DNA from: an uncultured Spirochaetaceae bacterium | Lineage (GTDB): Bacteria > Spirochaetota > Spirochaetia > Sphaerochaetales > Sphaerochaetaceae | Assembly (NCBI GenBank): GCA_947630635.1 | Contig: CANRIJ010000032.1 | Coordinates: forward strand, 1-13,278 | Length of the DNA: 13,278 nucleotides | Direction: 5' to 3' | In this document: positions 1 through 5,928 of the stretch, piece by piece | Layout: each line of letters opens with the position of its first letter | How positions within the stretch are numbered: position 1 is the stretch's first letter | Position numbers and translations under genes: made by a program | The notes under the pieces: model-generated | What the model saw: the letters and a program-made list of their open reading frames with translations, nothing else | Database searches by the model: none | What the model was told of the DNA's origin: nothing

Positions 1-196
1 CAAAGCTCTCGGCGGTGACATTCCTCAGTCTTATCCCCATGGAAAGCACGGCATTCAGGATAATCTCAGTCATTCTGGGGCTTCTTTGCACGGTGGATGC
101 GAAGAGGTCCCTGTCATAGAGCGTCATTTTCCGGATGCTCTGGTCTATCTCGGGCCCGAACCGGGCCGATTTTCTGTTGGAATGATCAATTCTCAT
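1..196 (-). CDS. Partial PD-(D/E)XK (Rpn/transposase-like) family protein, N-terminus only
   Basis: The ATG at 196-194 is preceded by GGAGGG (206-201, 4-nt spacer), and the frame stays open for 65 codons to the window edge. After about 20 polar residues, residues 21-62 follow the pattern IRKMTLYDRDLF (21-32), then TEIILNAVL (43-51) and a short beta-like stretch IRLRNV. This resembles the opening of PD-(D/E)XK nuclease family transposase/Rpn-like proteins, which start with a basic-Leu-Thr-Leu-x-Asp-Asp-x-Phe motif followed by a helix ending in a hydrophobic I/L-rich run. The nuclease core lies beyond the edge, so the catalytic residues cannot be checked. By hand count 97 of 180 bases at 1-180 are G or C (54%), above the roughly 46-50% of neighbouring genes, and CGG appears for arginine. 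This would fit a mobile or recently acquired gene, but the evidence is weak. That the frame is coding is fairly safe; the family is a tentative call. Confidence 0.6.
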   Translation of the reverse strand, partial: MRIDHSNRKSARFGPEIDQSIRKMTLYDRDLFASTVQRSPRMTEIILNAVLSMGIRLRNVTAESF

Positions 197-278
197 TTTT
201 CCCTCCAATAGTACATATTCAAAAAAATTGGATTTTGCCAAAAAAAGAGGGCGTTTTGAGGTCTCTGAGAGCCACCGA

Positions 279-301
279 TGAGAATTAATCTCACATTCTC
301 A
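279..301. repeat. Short inverted repeat upstream of the left-edge gene
   Basis: TGAGAAT at 279-285 is mirrored by ATTCTCA at 295-301, giving a perfect 7-bp stem with a 9-nt loop. The nested TGAGA/TCTCA arms at 279-283 and 289-293 form a second, overlapping dyad. It lies about 85 nt upstream of the minus-strand start at 196. It could be an operator or a leader hairpin for that gene; there is no T-tract to suggest a terminator. Chance occurrence is possible in such AT-rich DNA. Confidence 0.3.
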
Positions 302-475
302 CGATTTACTAATTCATTGTAATATAAGAATTTATATTTTTAGTATTTAAAAAATTAAAAAATTTTAAGGAAATTTTCGCATGATTTTTCTCATGTATTT
401 AAAAACATAGGAAATAAGTATTTTATTTAAGGTGCCTTTTTTGATGGATTCATTTGAGGATTAATTGCTGATTTT

Positions 476-503
476 GAAAATGCCGGAGAAGTGATTCTCC
501 GGC
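476..503 (-). terminator. Rho-independent terminator of the ftsH-hslO-rlmKL operon
   Basis: GCCGGAGAA (482-490) and TTCTCCGGC (495-503) form a perfect 9-bp GC-rich stem with a 4-nt loop, 37 nt past the rlmKL stop codon. On the minus strand the stem is followed by A-TTTT-C, a short interrupted U-tract. No T-run follows on the plus strand, so it should act only for the minus-strand operon. Confidence 0.7.
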
Positions 504-540
504 GGGTACTTTAAATGAAAACAGTTTACTATATTGAATC

Positions 541-2736
541 TCAATCAGCGCTCTTTGCCTTGATGCTGATTTTGATTTTGTTTTTTATCAAATAGCACTT
601 ATGAACGTTCTTGTCTGAAAAGTCGTCTCCGATTGTCTTATCGGTGATGTCTTCAACATAGTAGTTTCTAAGTATCTCTTCGTCCATTTTGAATCTTCTG
701 TAATTCGTTACGAATATGATCTCACCCTTGGGTGCAAGGTGCATTGCAGTTGCCTTTATGAGCTTTACATGGTCCTTTTGGATATCGAAAGTATTTCTGT
801 CAGTTGAGTTTGAGAATGTAGGAGGGTCGCAGTAGATAAGGTCGAACTTATCATATGTTGCCCAAAGCCATTCCATTACATCTGCCTTATACATGTAGTT
901 GCCAAAGGATGTTGAGAATTTGTTGACCTTTAGATTCTCTACAAACCAGCTAAGGTATGTATTTGACGAGTCAACCGACACTGTTGATAGTGCGCCACCC
1001 TTAATCGCATTGAGAGTGGCTGTTCCCGTATATGAGAATAGATTCAGGAATCTCTTGTTTTTTGCCATGTTCTGAATCATCGCTCTTACAGGGCGAGTGT
1101 CCAGAAAGAGGCCGGTGTCGATGTAGTTGGTGAAATTCAAGAGAGTAATAAGTCCATTCTCGTGTCCGATAAAGAGTCTATTGGAGGAGGCGAGCTTTGA
1201 GTACTGATTCTTGCCCTTCATCTCCCTTCTGCTCTTGAGGTAGATTGAATCGTAGTCTGCCATAGTGACCTTTTCCGCAACTAGGACAACCTCGTCTATT
1301 CTCTCTTTTGAAAGCCTCTCATCCTCATCGCTTCTCCAGTATTCGTTTACTACAACCCATTTTCCCTCATAGAAATCTATAGAAGCCGGGAACTGTTCAA
1401 GCTCTCTGTCATATATTCTGTAAGAGGTAACGCCTTCCTCACTCATGATGCTCTTGAGTCTTTCATAGTTTTCTTTGACTCTTTGATATAGAGCCTCAGT
1501 ATCGGGCTTAAGTGAGGCATTTAGGCGCTCTTCTCTTCTCTTGATGGCCTTTTCGGTCATCGTCTTCTTCTCTTCTTCGGTGAAAATAGTGTAGTGGGCG
1601 ATTTGGCATTCAATTGGGCCATTATAGAGAACATTGGTTCTGTCTGGCTTCATATCAATATAGGTAAGAAGCTCTGAGTCACCTGTGAGAATTGTTGCCT
1701 TCCATCCCTTGAAGACCTTTGTCATCTCATTGCCGATTTTCTCGTATAGCTCGTTAAGGTCCTTTTCCTTCATCCTCTCGCCATATGGAGGATCTGTGAC
1801 GATATACCCCCTTTCTGCTGGTGGAGTCTCAATATTGCCGAAGTCTATCTGCTGGAATTTGATGAGATTATTTACTCCAGCTCTCTTGGCAGCCTTGTCA
1901 GAGACATCGACAGCCCATTTCATTTTGTCAGAGGCATAGATTTTTATATTGCGCTCCTTAAGTGCCTTATCGCGTCTCTCTTTTGCCTCTTCGATTATTT
2001 TCTCATATAGCTCTCTATCGAAGTTAGGGAGCTTTTCAAATAGGTATGGTCTCTTTCTGATGAGTCCAGGGGCAGTATCAGAGGCCATGAGTGCAGCCTC
2101 TATTGCAATAGTGCCAGAGCCTGTGAATGGGTCTAGAAGTGGTGCAGGATTTTCGTCTTTTACTGTTTTATACCAATCCGATCTCTCAAGAAGGCATGCA
2201 GCAAGGCTCTCTTTGAGAATGGCATCAGTCTGCTCATCTCTATAGCCTCTCATATGAAGTCCCTCGCCGGAGAAATCCAGATACCATTTGACAGTTGTCT
2301 CAAAGAAATGGACATGTATTCCAATATCCGGATTCTTTACGTCTACATTTGGCCTTTCGCCTTCGTATACCTCTCTGAGTCTATCTACAATGCCATCCTT
2401 TACGCACTGAACACCGTAGTGAAGGTTTCTTATCCACCAGACCTCTCCTGAGGCGGTGATCTTTATTGTCTTTCCCTTTTCAATGTAGTCTTCCCATGGA
2501 ATCTTTCCAGTTGCCTCAGTCAGCTCTTCAGTGCTTCTTACATCATTGTCGTAATAGAGCCCCAATAGGACTCTGGATGCAAGTCTTGTATTGTAGGTGA
2601 ATCTATATCCAACTGATAGGTCTCCGCTGAATTCGACTCCTCCGGTAGAGGTCTTGGCCTCAACGCCACCTGCTCTCTTTGCCTCTTCGAGCACAAGGTC
2701 ACTGTAGTTGGCTGCGCTTGTTGCAAAAAAGATCAT
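541..2736 (-). CDS. rlmL: Bifunctional 23S rRNA methyltransferase RlmKL
   Basis: This 731-residue protein joins two SAM-dependent methyltransferases, as in E. coli RlmKL (about 700 residues). In E. coli these make m2G2445 and m7G2069 in 23S rRNA. The N-terminus (about 1-160) is a THUMP-type RNA-binding region. The RlmL-like domain has the SAM loop DPFTGSGT (202-209) and catalytic motif TDPPYGER (314-321). The C-terminal RlmK-like domain has NLFSYTGTATL (565-575) and DLIYCDPPTFSNS (632-644). Both active sites look intact. I chose the ATG at 2736 because GGAG (2746-2743) sits 6 nt before it and because family members begin close to the FFATSA-like strand; an in-frame TTG at 2748 overlaps that Shine-Dalgarno. 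The start lies 1 nt after the hslO stop, so translation is probably coupled. It is the last gene of the ftsH operon. The family call is very sure. Confidence 0.95.
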   Translation of the reverse strand: MIFFATSAANYSDLVLEEAKRAGGVEAKTSTGGVEFSGDLSVGYRFTYNTRLASRVLLGLYYDNDVRSTEELTEATGKIPWEDYIEKGKTIKITASGEVWWIRNLHYGVQCVKDGIVDRLREVYEGERPNVDVKNPDIGIHVHFFETTVKWYLDFSGEGLHMRGYRDEQTDAILKESLAACLLERSDWYKTVKDENPAPLLDPFTGSGTIAIEAALMASDTAPGLIRKRPYLFEKLPNFDRELYEKIIEEAKERRDKALKERNIKIYASDKMKWAVDVSDKAAKRAGVNNLIKFQQIDFGNIETPPAERGYIVTDPPYGERMKEKDLNELYEKIGNEMTKVFKGWKATILTGDSELLTYIDMKPDRTNVLYNGPIECQIAHYTIFTEEEKKTMTEKAIKRREERLNASLKPDTEALYQRVKENYERLKSIMSEEGVTSYRIYDRELEQFPASIDFYEGKWVVVNEYWRSDEDERLSKERIDEVVLVAEKVTMADYDSIYLKSRREMKGKNQYSKLASSNRLFIGHENGLITLLNFTNYIDTGLFLDTRPVRAMIQNMAKNKRFLNLFSYTGTATLNAIKGGALSTVSVDSSNTYLSWFVENLKVNKFSTSFGNYMYKADVMEWLWATYDKFDLIYCDPPTFSNSTDRNTFDIQKDHVKLIKATAMHLAPKGEIIFVTNYRRFKMDEEILRNYYVEDITDKTIGDDFSDKNVHKCYLIKNKIKISIKAKSAD

Positions 2737-2737
2737 A

Positions 2738-3661
2738 TTAATCTCCAAATAGGGTTTCAGTTTCCTCTTTGCCGAAACTGTAGTCGGTTCCGCAATTGAA
2801 GCATTTCAAAATTAATGGGAACTCGCCTTTAAGAATTTCATCTTTTTCCTTCTTAGGCAAGCTCGATAGGTATTTGGAGAATCCCTCTTTGCTGCAGGGA
2901 CAGGAAAATCCTATTGGAGAGTGGTCAAGATGCTTAGTGCCAAGCCCATCGAATTCTCTCTCTACATATTCTTTGACGCTTACCCCGCCTGCTATGCTCT
3001 TGGAGATAGATGGCAGAGTCTTGCACTTCTCATCGAGGCTATCGAGGATTTCTTGAGAGCAGCCGGGAAGGGCTTGGATAAAAAGCCCTCCTGCGCCCCA
3101 GACTCTGCCCTTTTTATCAAAGTCCAGTGATAGAAGAAATAGGGTAGGCGTCTGCTCACTAAGCTTGTAATAGAGTGCCAGGTCTTTGGCGAGCTCTCCG
3201 CTTTCTAGCATGATTTGCCCTGAAAATGGTGTCTTTGACTTTTCTAGAAACTTAGTGATCGTTAGAAATCCAGGACCATATAGAAATGTCGTATCGAGGG
3301 TTGTAAGGGGCTTATCAAGTGGAATTGGGTTATTTACTAGGTATCCTCTTATGGCGCCACATGCCCAAGACTCTACTGAGAGTCCCTTTATGGGACCGCC
3401 GCACTCAACTTGAAGAGCTATTCTATCGTTGCCCTTAACCTCAGACGAGAGCAGAGCGCCTGCTATGTAGGCCTGACCCAGAACATAAGTTTCAAGAGGC
3501 CCTGTCTCGTGGCTTGCTCTCATTTCATTTACCAGTCTTGTTGCGTTTACTGCCGATAGTCTTATCTTCTCATCGTTAAGAAGAAAGACCTCCCTTGAGT
3601 CATCCTCAAGGGAAGCGATATGCTCTATAAGCTCTCTATCTTGAATTTGCTTTTTTATCAT
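2738..3661 (-). CDS. hslO: Hsp33 redox-regulated molecular chaperone
   Basis: This 307-residue cytoplasmic holdase is activated when oxidation and unfolding release zinc from a C-terminal four-cysteine centre. The centre is complete: CPC at 254-256 and CFNC at 287-290, with 30 residues between the pairs, inside the family's usual CxC-(27-32)-CxxC range. The N-terminal part carries the typical helix-rich start (AVNATRLVNEMR, 37-48) and the GGPIKGLS segment (88-95). Its ATG shares one base with the ftsH stop codon (TAATG), with only a weak GAG upstream, so it is probably translated by coupling to ftsH. rlmKL follows after 1 nt. The ftsH-hslO neighbourhood is also known in Firmicutes such as Bacillus. 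It would protect unfolding proteins under oxidative or heat stress while FtsH degrades membrane substrates. Confidence 0.96.
   Translation of the reverse strand: MIKKQIQDRELIEHIASLEDDSREVFLLNDEKIRLSAVNATRLVNEMRASHETGPLETYVLGQAYIAGALLSSEVKGNDRIALQVECGGPIKGLSVESWACGAIRGYLVNNPIPLDKPLTTLDTTFLYGPGFLTITKFLEKSKTPFSGQIMLESGELAKDLALYYKLSEQTPTLFLLSLDFDKKGRVWGAGGLFIQALPGCSQEILDSLDEKCKTLPSISKSIAGGVSVKEYVEREFDGLGTKHLDHSPIGFSCPCSKEGFSKYLSSLPKKEKDEILKGEFPLILKCFNCGTDYSFGKEETETLFGD
2743..2746 (-). promoter_or_regulatory. Ribosome binding site setting the rlmKL start
   Basis: GGAG on the minus strand, inside the last codons of hslO, lies 6 nt from the ATG at 2736. The upstream TTG at 2748-2746 overlaps this site and so cannot use it, which decides the start. 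Confidence 0.75.
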
Positions 3662-5685
3662 TAGATGTTCTCAATTGATGGGTGAGTCGCCGTGTTGTCT
3701 GTAACTCTCTCAGAGGCCATCTTCTCGAATGTCTCCTGCTCAATGATCTCTTTGTCCAAGAGATATGCTGCAATGTCATCGAGGGCCTTTCTGTTCTTTC
3801 TGAGGTTATTTAAAACCTTGCTGTACCTCTCATTCATGATCCTTGCCACTTCGTTGTCGATGTACTCCTGGGTCTTCTCTGAGAACTGCTTTGCTCCAGG
3901 GATGCCCTGCATGCCGTTCTTGTCTATTGGCAGGCATACGTTTCTGTACTTCTCGCTCATGCCGTAGGTTGTGATCATCTCTCTTAAGAGCTGGCTTGCT
4001 CTCTCGATGTCATTTGAGGCGCCAGTTGATATGTCTCCATATACGACTTCCTCTGCGGCTCTTCCGCCGAGCATGACATCAACGTTTCCAAGAAGCTCGT
4101 CTTCGCTCATCAGGAATCTATCCTCGGTTGGGTACTGGAGGGTATATCCAAGGGCACCCATGCCTCTTGGAATGATGGAGATCTTAGACACTGGGTTGGA
4201 GCCATCTGTCATATAGGCAGTTAGCGCGTGTCCGGTCTCGTGGAATGCAACTCTTTCTCTCTCCTTAGGATTGAGAACTCTGCTCTTCTTCTCGAGTCCT
4301 GCAACTGATTTCTCAATAGCATTCTCGAAGTCAAGCTGTGTAATGCTTGGGTGTCCCTCTCTTACTGCCATGAGAGCAGCCTCGTTTGCGATATTTGCAA
4401 GGTCAGCTCCAGCAAAACCGGCAGCGGATCTGGCTATCTTTCTGAGGTCTACATCAGGCCCGAGCTTTAGCTTCTCAGTATGGATCTTGAGAATTGCAAG
4501 TCTTCCCTCCAAATCCGGCTTATCAACTACTACTTGTCTGTCGAATCTGCCTGGTCTGAGGAGTGCCGGGTCAAGAATCTCTGGGCGGTTTGTTGCTGCG
4601 AGTATTATGACTCCAGACCTTGCATCAAATCCATCCATTTCAACCAGAAGCTGGTTAAGGGTCTGCTCTCTTTCATCGTTTCCGCCGATTCCAGCACCGG
4701 TTCTCTGTCTTCCAATTGCATCGATCTCATCTATGAATATGATGCACGGGCTCTTCTCTCTTGCCTGCTTGAATAAATCTCTTACTCTTGCGGCTCCAAC
4801 GCCTACGAACATCTCTACGAAGTCTGCGCCGCTCATCTTAAAGAATGGAACTCCAGCCTCTCCAGCTACTGCCTTGGCAAGGAGGGTCTTACCTGTTCCG
4901 GGAGGACCTACTAGAAGACATCCCTTGGGGATCTTCGCTCCCATTGACTTATATTTCTCGCCATGCTTTAAGAAGTCTACGATCTCAACAAGCTCTGCCT
5001 TTGACTCGTCTTCTCCTGCTACATCCCTGAATCTGATTCCAGTATCGCCTTCAGCGACAACCTGGCTCTTATTCTGATTGAACTGCATTACCCCGTTCAT
5101 TCCGCCGCCTGCCTCTCCGTTCATTCTCTTCGACATGATCCTAAAGAAGATGAAGAAGATGACGATTGGGAGAAGCATCATCAGGATAATTGACCATGAT
5201 GAGTAGGAGGAACCTGTGTTGGTATCTGTAGTGGTTGCAAAGTAGCTTACATTGTACTCATCCAAAAGCGGCAGAAGGTTCGGGTCGTCTATCTTTGTTG
5301 TCTGGTAGATTGTGCTATCGGAGGTGCCAACCCATGATGGCATTGTTCCATCATTAGAAGTTGGTGCACCCTCTGGTGTCTTATAGCCAACTAGCTGGTC
5401 TCCAACGAAAGCAACCTGATCGATCTCTCCGCCCCTTACCATTTCCTTGAATGATGAGTAGTCAACTAGCTGAGTGGGGTTTTTCTCCGCTCGTGAGCTA
5501 TAAAAGGTCTGGTTAATAATAAAGAGAACCAAAATGACAATGACAATATACCAAATAGAGAAGGTAAACTTCTTCTTCTTGTTTGGATCCTTTTTCTTTT
5601 CAGTCTTGTGGATTCCCGGTTCTGGCGTCTTTTCGTCTTTCTTTTCACTCATGTAGTGAATAGTGTAGTCATCAGCTGTTTTCAT
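3661..5685 (-). CDS. ftsH: ATP-dependent zinc metalloprotease FtsH
   Basis: This 674-residue inner-membrane AAA+ protease degrades misassembled membrane proteins and selected regulators. In order it has: a 39-residue cytoplasmic tail with 12 lysines, TM1 (about 40-61), a periplasmic domain (about 62-162), TM2 (about 163-182), Walker A GPPGTGKT (260-267), pore loop FVGVG (293-297), Walker B IIFIDEID (315-322), the second region of homology with ATNRP and GRFDR (364-383), zinc motif HETGH (482-486) and the third zinc ligand Asp in GASND (D559). All key residues are present. I chose the ATG at 5685 because AGGG (5698-5695) precedes it by 9 nt; an in-frame TTG at 5733 would add 16 residues but lies in an inverted repeat, and a later ATG at 5652 has no ribosome binding site. 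It is the first gene of the operon, with hslO overlapping its stop. The long basic tail before TM1 is unlike E. coli FtsH, where TM1 begins almost at once. Confidence 0.96.
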   Translation of the reverse strand: MKTADDYTIHYMSEKKDEKTPEPGIHKTEKKKDPNKKKKFTFSIWYIVIVILVLFIINQTFYSSRAEKNPTQLVDYSSFKEMVRGGEIDQVAFVGDQLVGYKTPEGAPTSNDGTMPSWVGTSDSTIYQTTKIDDPNLLPLLDEYNVSYFATTTDTNTGSSYSSWSIILMMLLPIVIFFIFFRIMSKRMNGEAGGGMNGVMQFNQNKSQVVAEGDTGIRFRDVAGEDESKAELVEIVDFLKHGEKYKSMGAKIPKGCLLVGPPGTGKTLLAKAVAGEAGVPFFKMSGADFVEMFVGVGAARVRDLFKQAREKSPCIIFIDEIDAIGRQRTGAGIGGNDEREQTLNQLLVEMDGFDARSGVIILAATNRPEILDPALLRPGRFDRQVVVDKPDLEGRLAILKIHTEKLKLGPDVDLRKIARSAAGFAGADLANIANEAALMAVREGHPSITQLDFENAIEKSVAGLEKKSRVLNPKERERVAFHETGHALTAYMTDGSNPVSKISIIPRGMGALGYTLQYPTEDRFLMSEDELLGNVDVMLGGRAAEEVVYGDISTGASNDIERASQLLREMITTYGMSEKYRNVCLPIDKNGMQGIPGAKQFSEKTQEYIDNEVARIMNERYSKVLNNLRKNRKALDDIAAYLLDKEIIEQETFEKMASERVTDNTATHPSIENI

Positions 5686-5694
5686 TTCGTTGTA

Positions 5695-5698
5695 CCCT
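5695..5698 (-). promoter_or_regulatory. Ribosome binding site deciding the ftsH start
   Basis: AGGG on the minus strand lies 9 nt before the ATG at 5685. Neither the in-frame TTG at 5733 nor the ATG at 5652 has a comparable purine-rich site. Confidence 0.55.
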
Positions 5699-5705
5699 AA
5701 ATGAA

Positions 5706-5775
5706 AAATAACAGCAAAAATGTGGCACGGCAAACCGCCAAAATCGCAATTTTGGCCACATATTTTCTGCTATTT
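5706..5775 (-). repeat. 70-nt imperfect inverted repeat in the presumed ftsH leader
   Basis: The arms 5706-5726 and 5755-5775 pair at 18 of 21 positions, ending in a perfect 7-bp ATGTGGC/GCCACAT part. Between them, GCCAAAAT (5737-5744) and ATTTTGGC (5749-5756) form an 8-bp hairpin with a 4-nt loop. The inner hairpin and the outer stem share bases 5755-5756, so the two folds compete at their junction. The element starts 21 nt upstream of the ftsH ATG on the minus strand, so if transcribed it would be a leader structure near the ribosome binding site; a protein-binding operator is the alternative. There is no T-tract directly after it, so it is not a standard terminator. Confidence 0.6.
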
Positions 5776-5827
5776 AGAATAATTCTATAGATAGTAAGCA
5801 CATAAAATGCAAAGCAAAAATGCAAAT

Positions 5828-5856
5828 TTGATAGAAATTTTTAGTTTGTTTGTAAA
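5828..5856. promoter_or_regulatory. Candidate overlapping divergent promoters (ftsH and efflux operon)
   Basis: On the plus strand TTGATA (5828-5833), a 17-nt spacer and TGTAAA (5851-5856) match -35 and -10 boxes at 5/6 and 4/6. Read on the minus strand, the same bases give TTTACA, 17 nt, TATCAA, again 5/6 and 4/6. Starts would fall near 5863 (plus, 66-nt leader to the TolC gene) and near 5821 (minus, about 136-nt leader to ftsH, including the inverted repeat). A second minus-strand option is TTGCAT-17-TATAGA, with the -10 at about 5785-5790. The plus strand also has TAAAAT at 5853-5858. These are pattern matches in AT-rich DNA. Confidence 0.35.
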
Positions 5857-5928
5857 ATAGATGTGTTTTTGCCTACCTCAAATAGACAGCAGGTGATTTT
5901 TGATTTTAAATAGGCACGAGGGGACCAG

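Larger units (their letters stand above)
197..540. other. AT-rich intergenic spacer
   Basis: No gene is seen in this 344-nt stretch. Positions 300-470 are strongly A/T, with runs such as the A/T block at 340-368. It carries the ribosome binding site of the left-edge minus gene, a small dyad at 279-301 and the terminator hairpin at 482-503. Any promoter for the left-edge gene must lie here on the minus strand, but no -35/-10 pair stands out from the AT background. No tRNA-like or other structured RNA was recognised. Confidence 0.6.

Noticed and set aside
97..288. 63-codon plus-strand open frame at the left edge
   Set aside because: It overlaps the minus-strand partial gene, which has a good ribosome binding site and family-like pattern, and its own product is low-complexity.
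431..446. GG-N10-GA string resembling a -24/-12 site
   Set aside because: The -12 GC is missing, the -24 element is poor, and no plus-strand gene follows.
4271..5077. Long open frame (268 codons) on the plus strand
   Set aside because: It is antisense to the conserved AAA+ region of ftsH, has no ribosome binding site or recognisable domain, and is explained by the codon bias of ftsH.
5721..5738. TGGCAC-containing string resembling a sigma-54 promoter
   Set aside because: The GC that should lie 10 nt after GG is shifted by one, and the site lies within the inverted repeat far from the plus-strand gene start.
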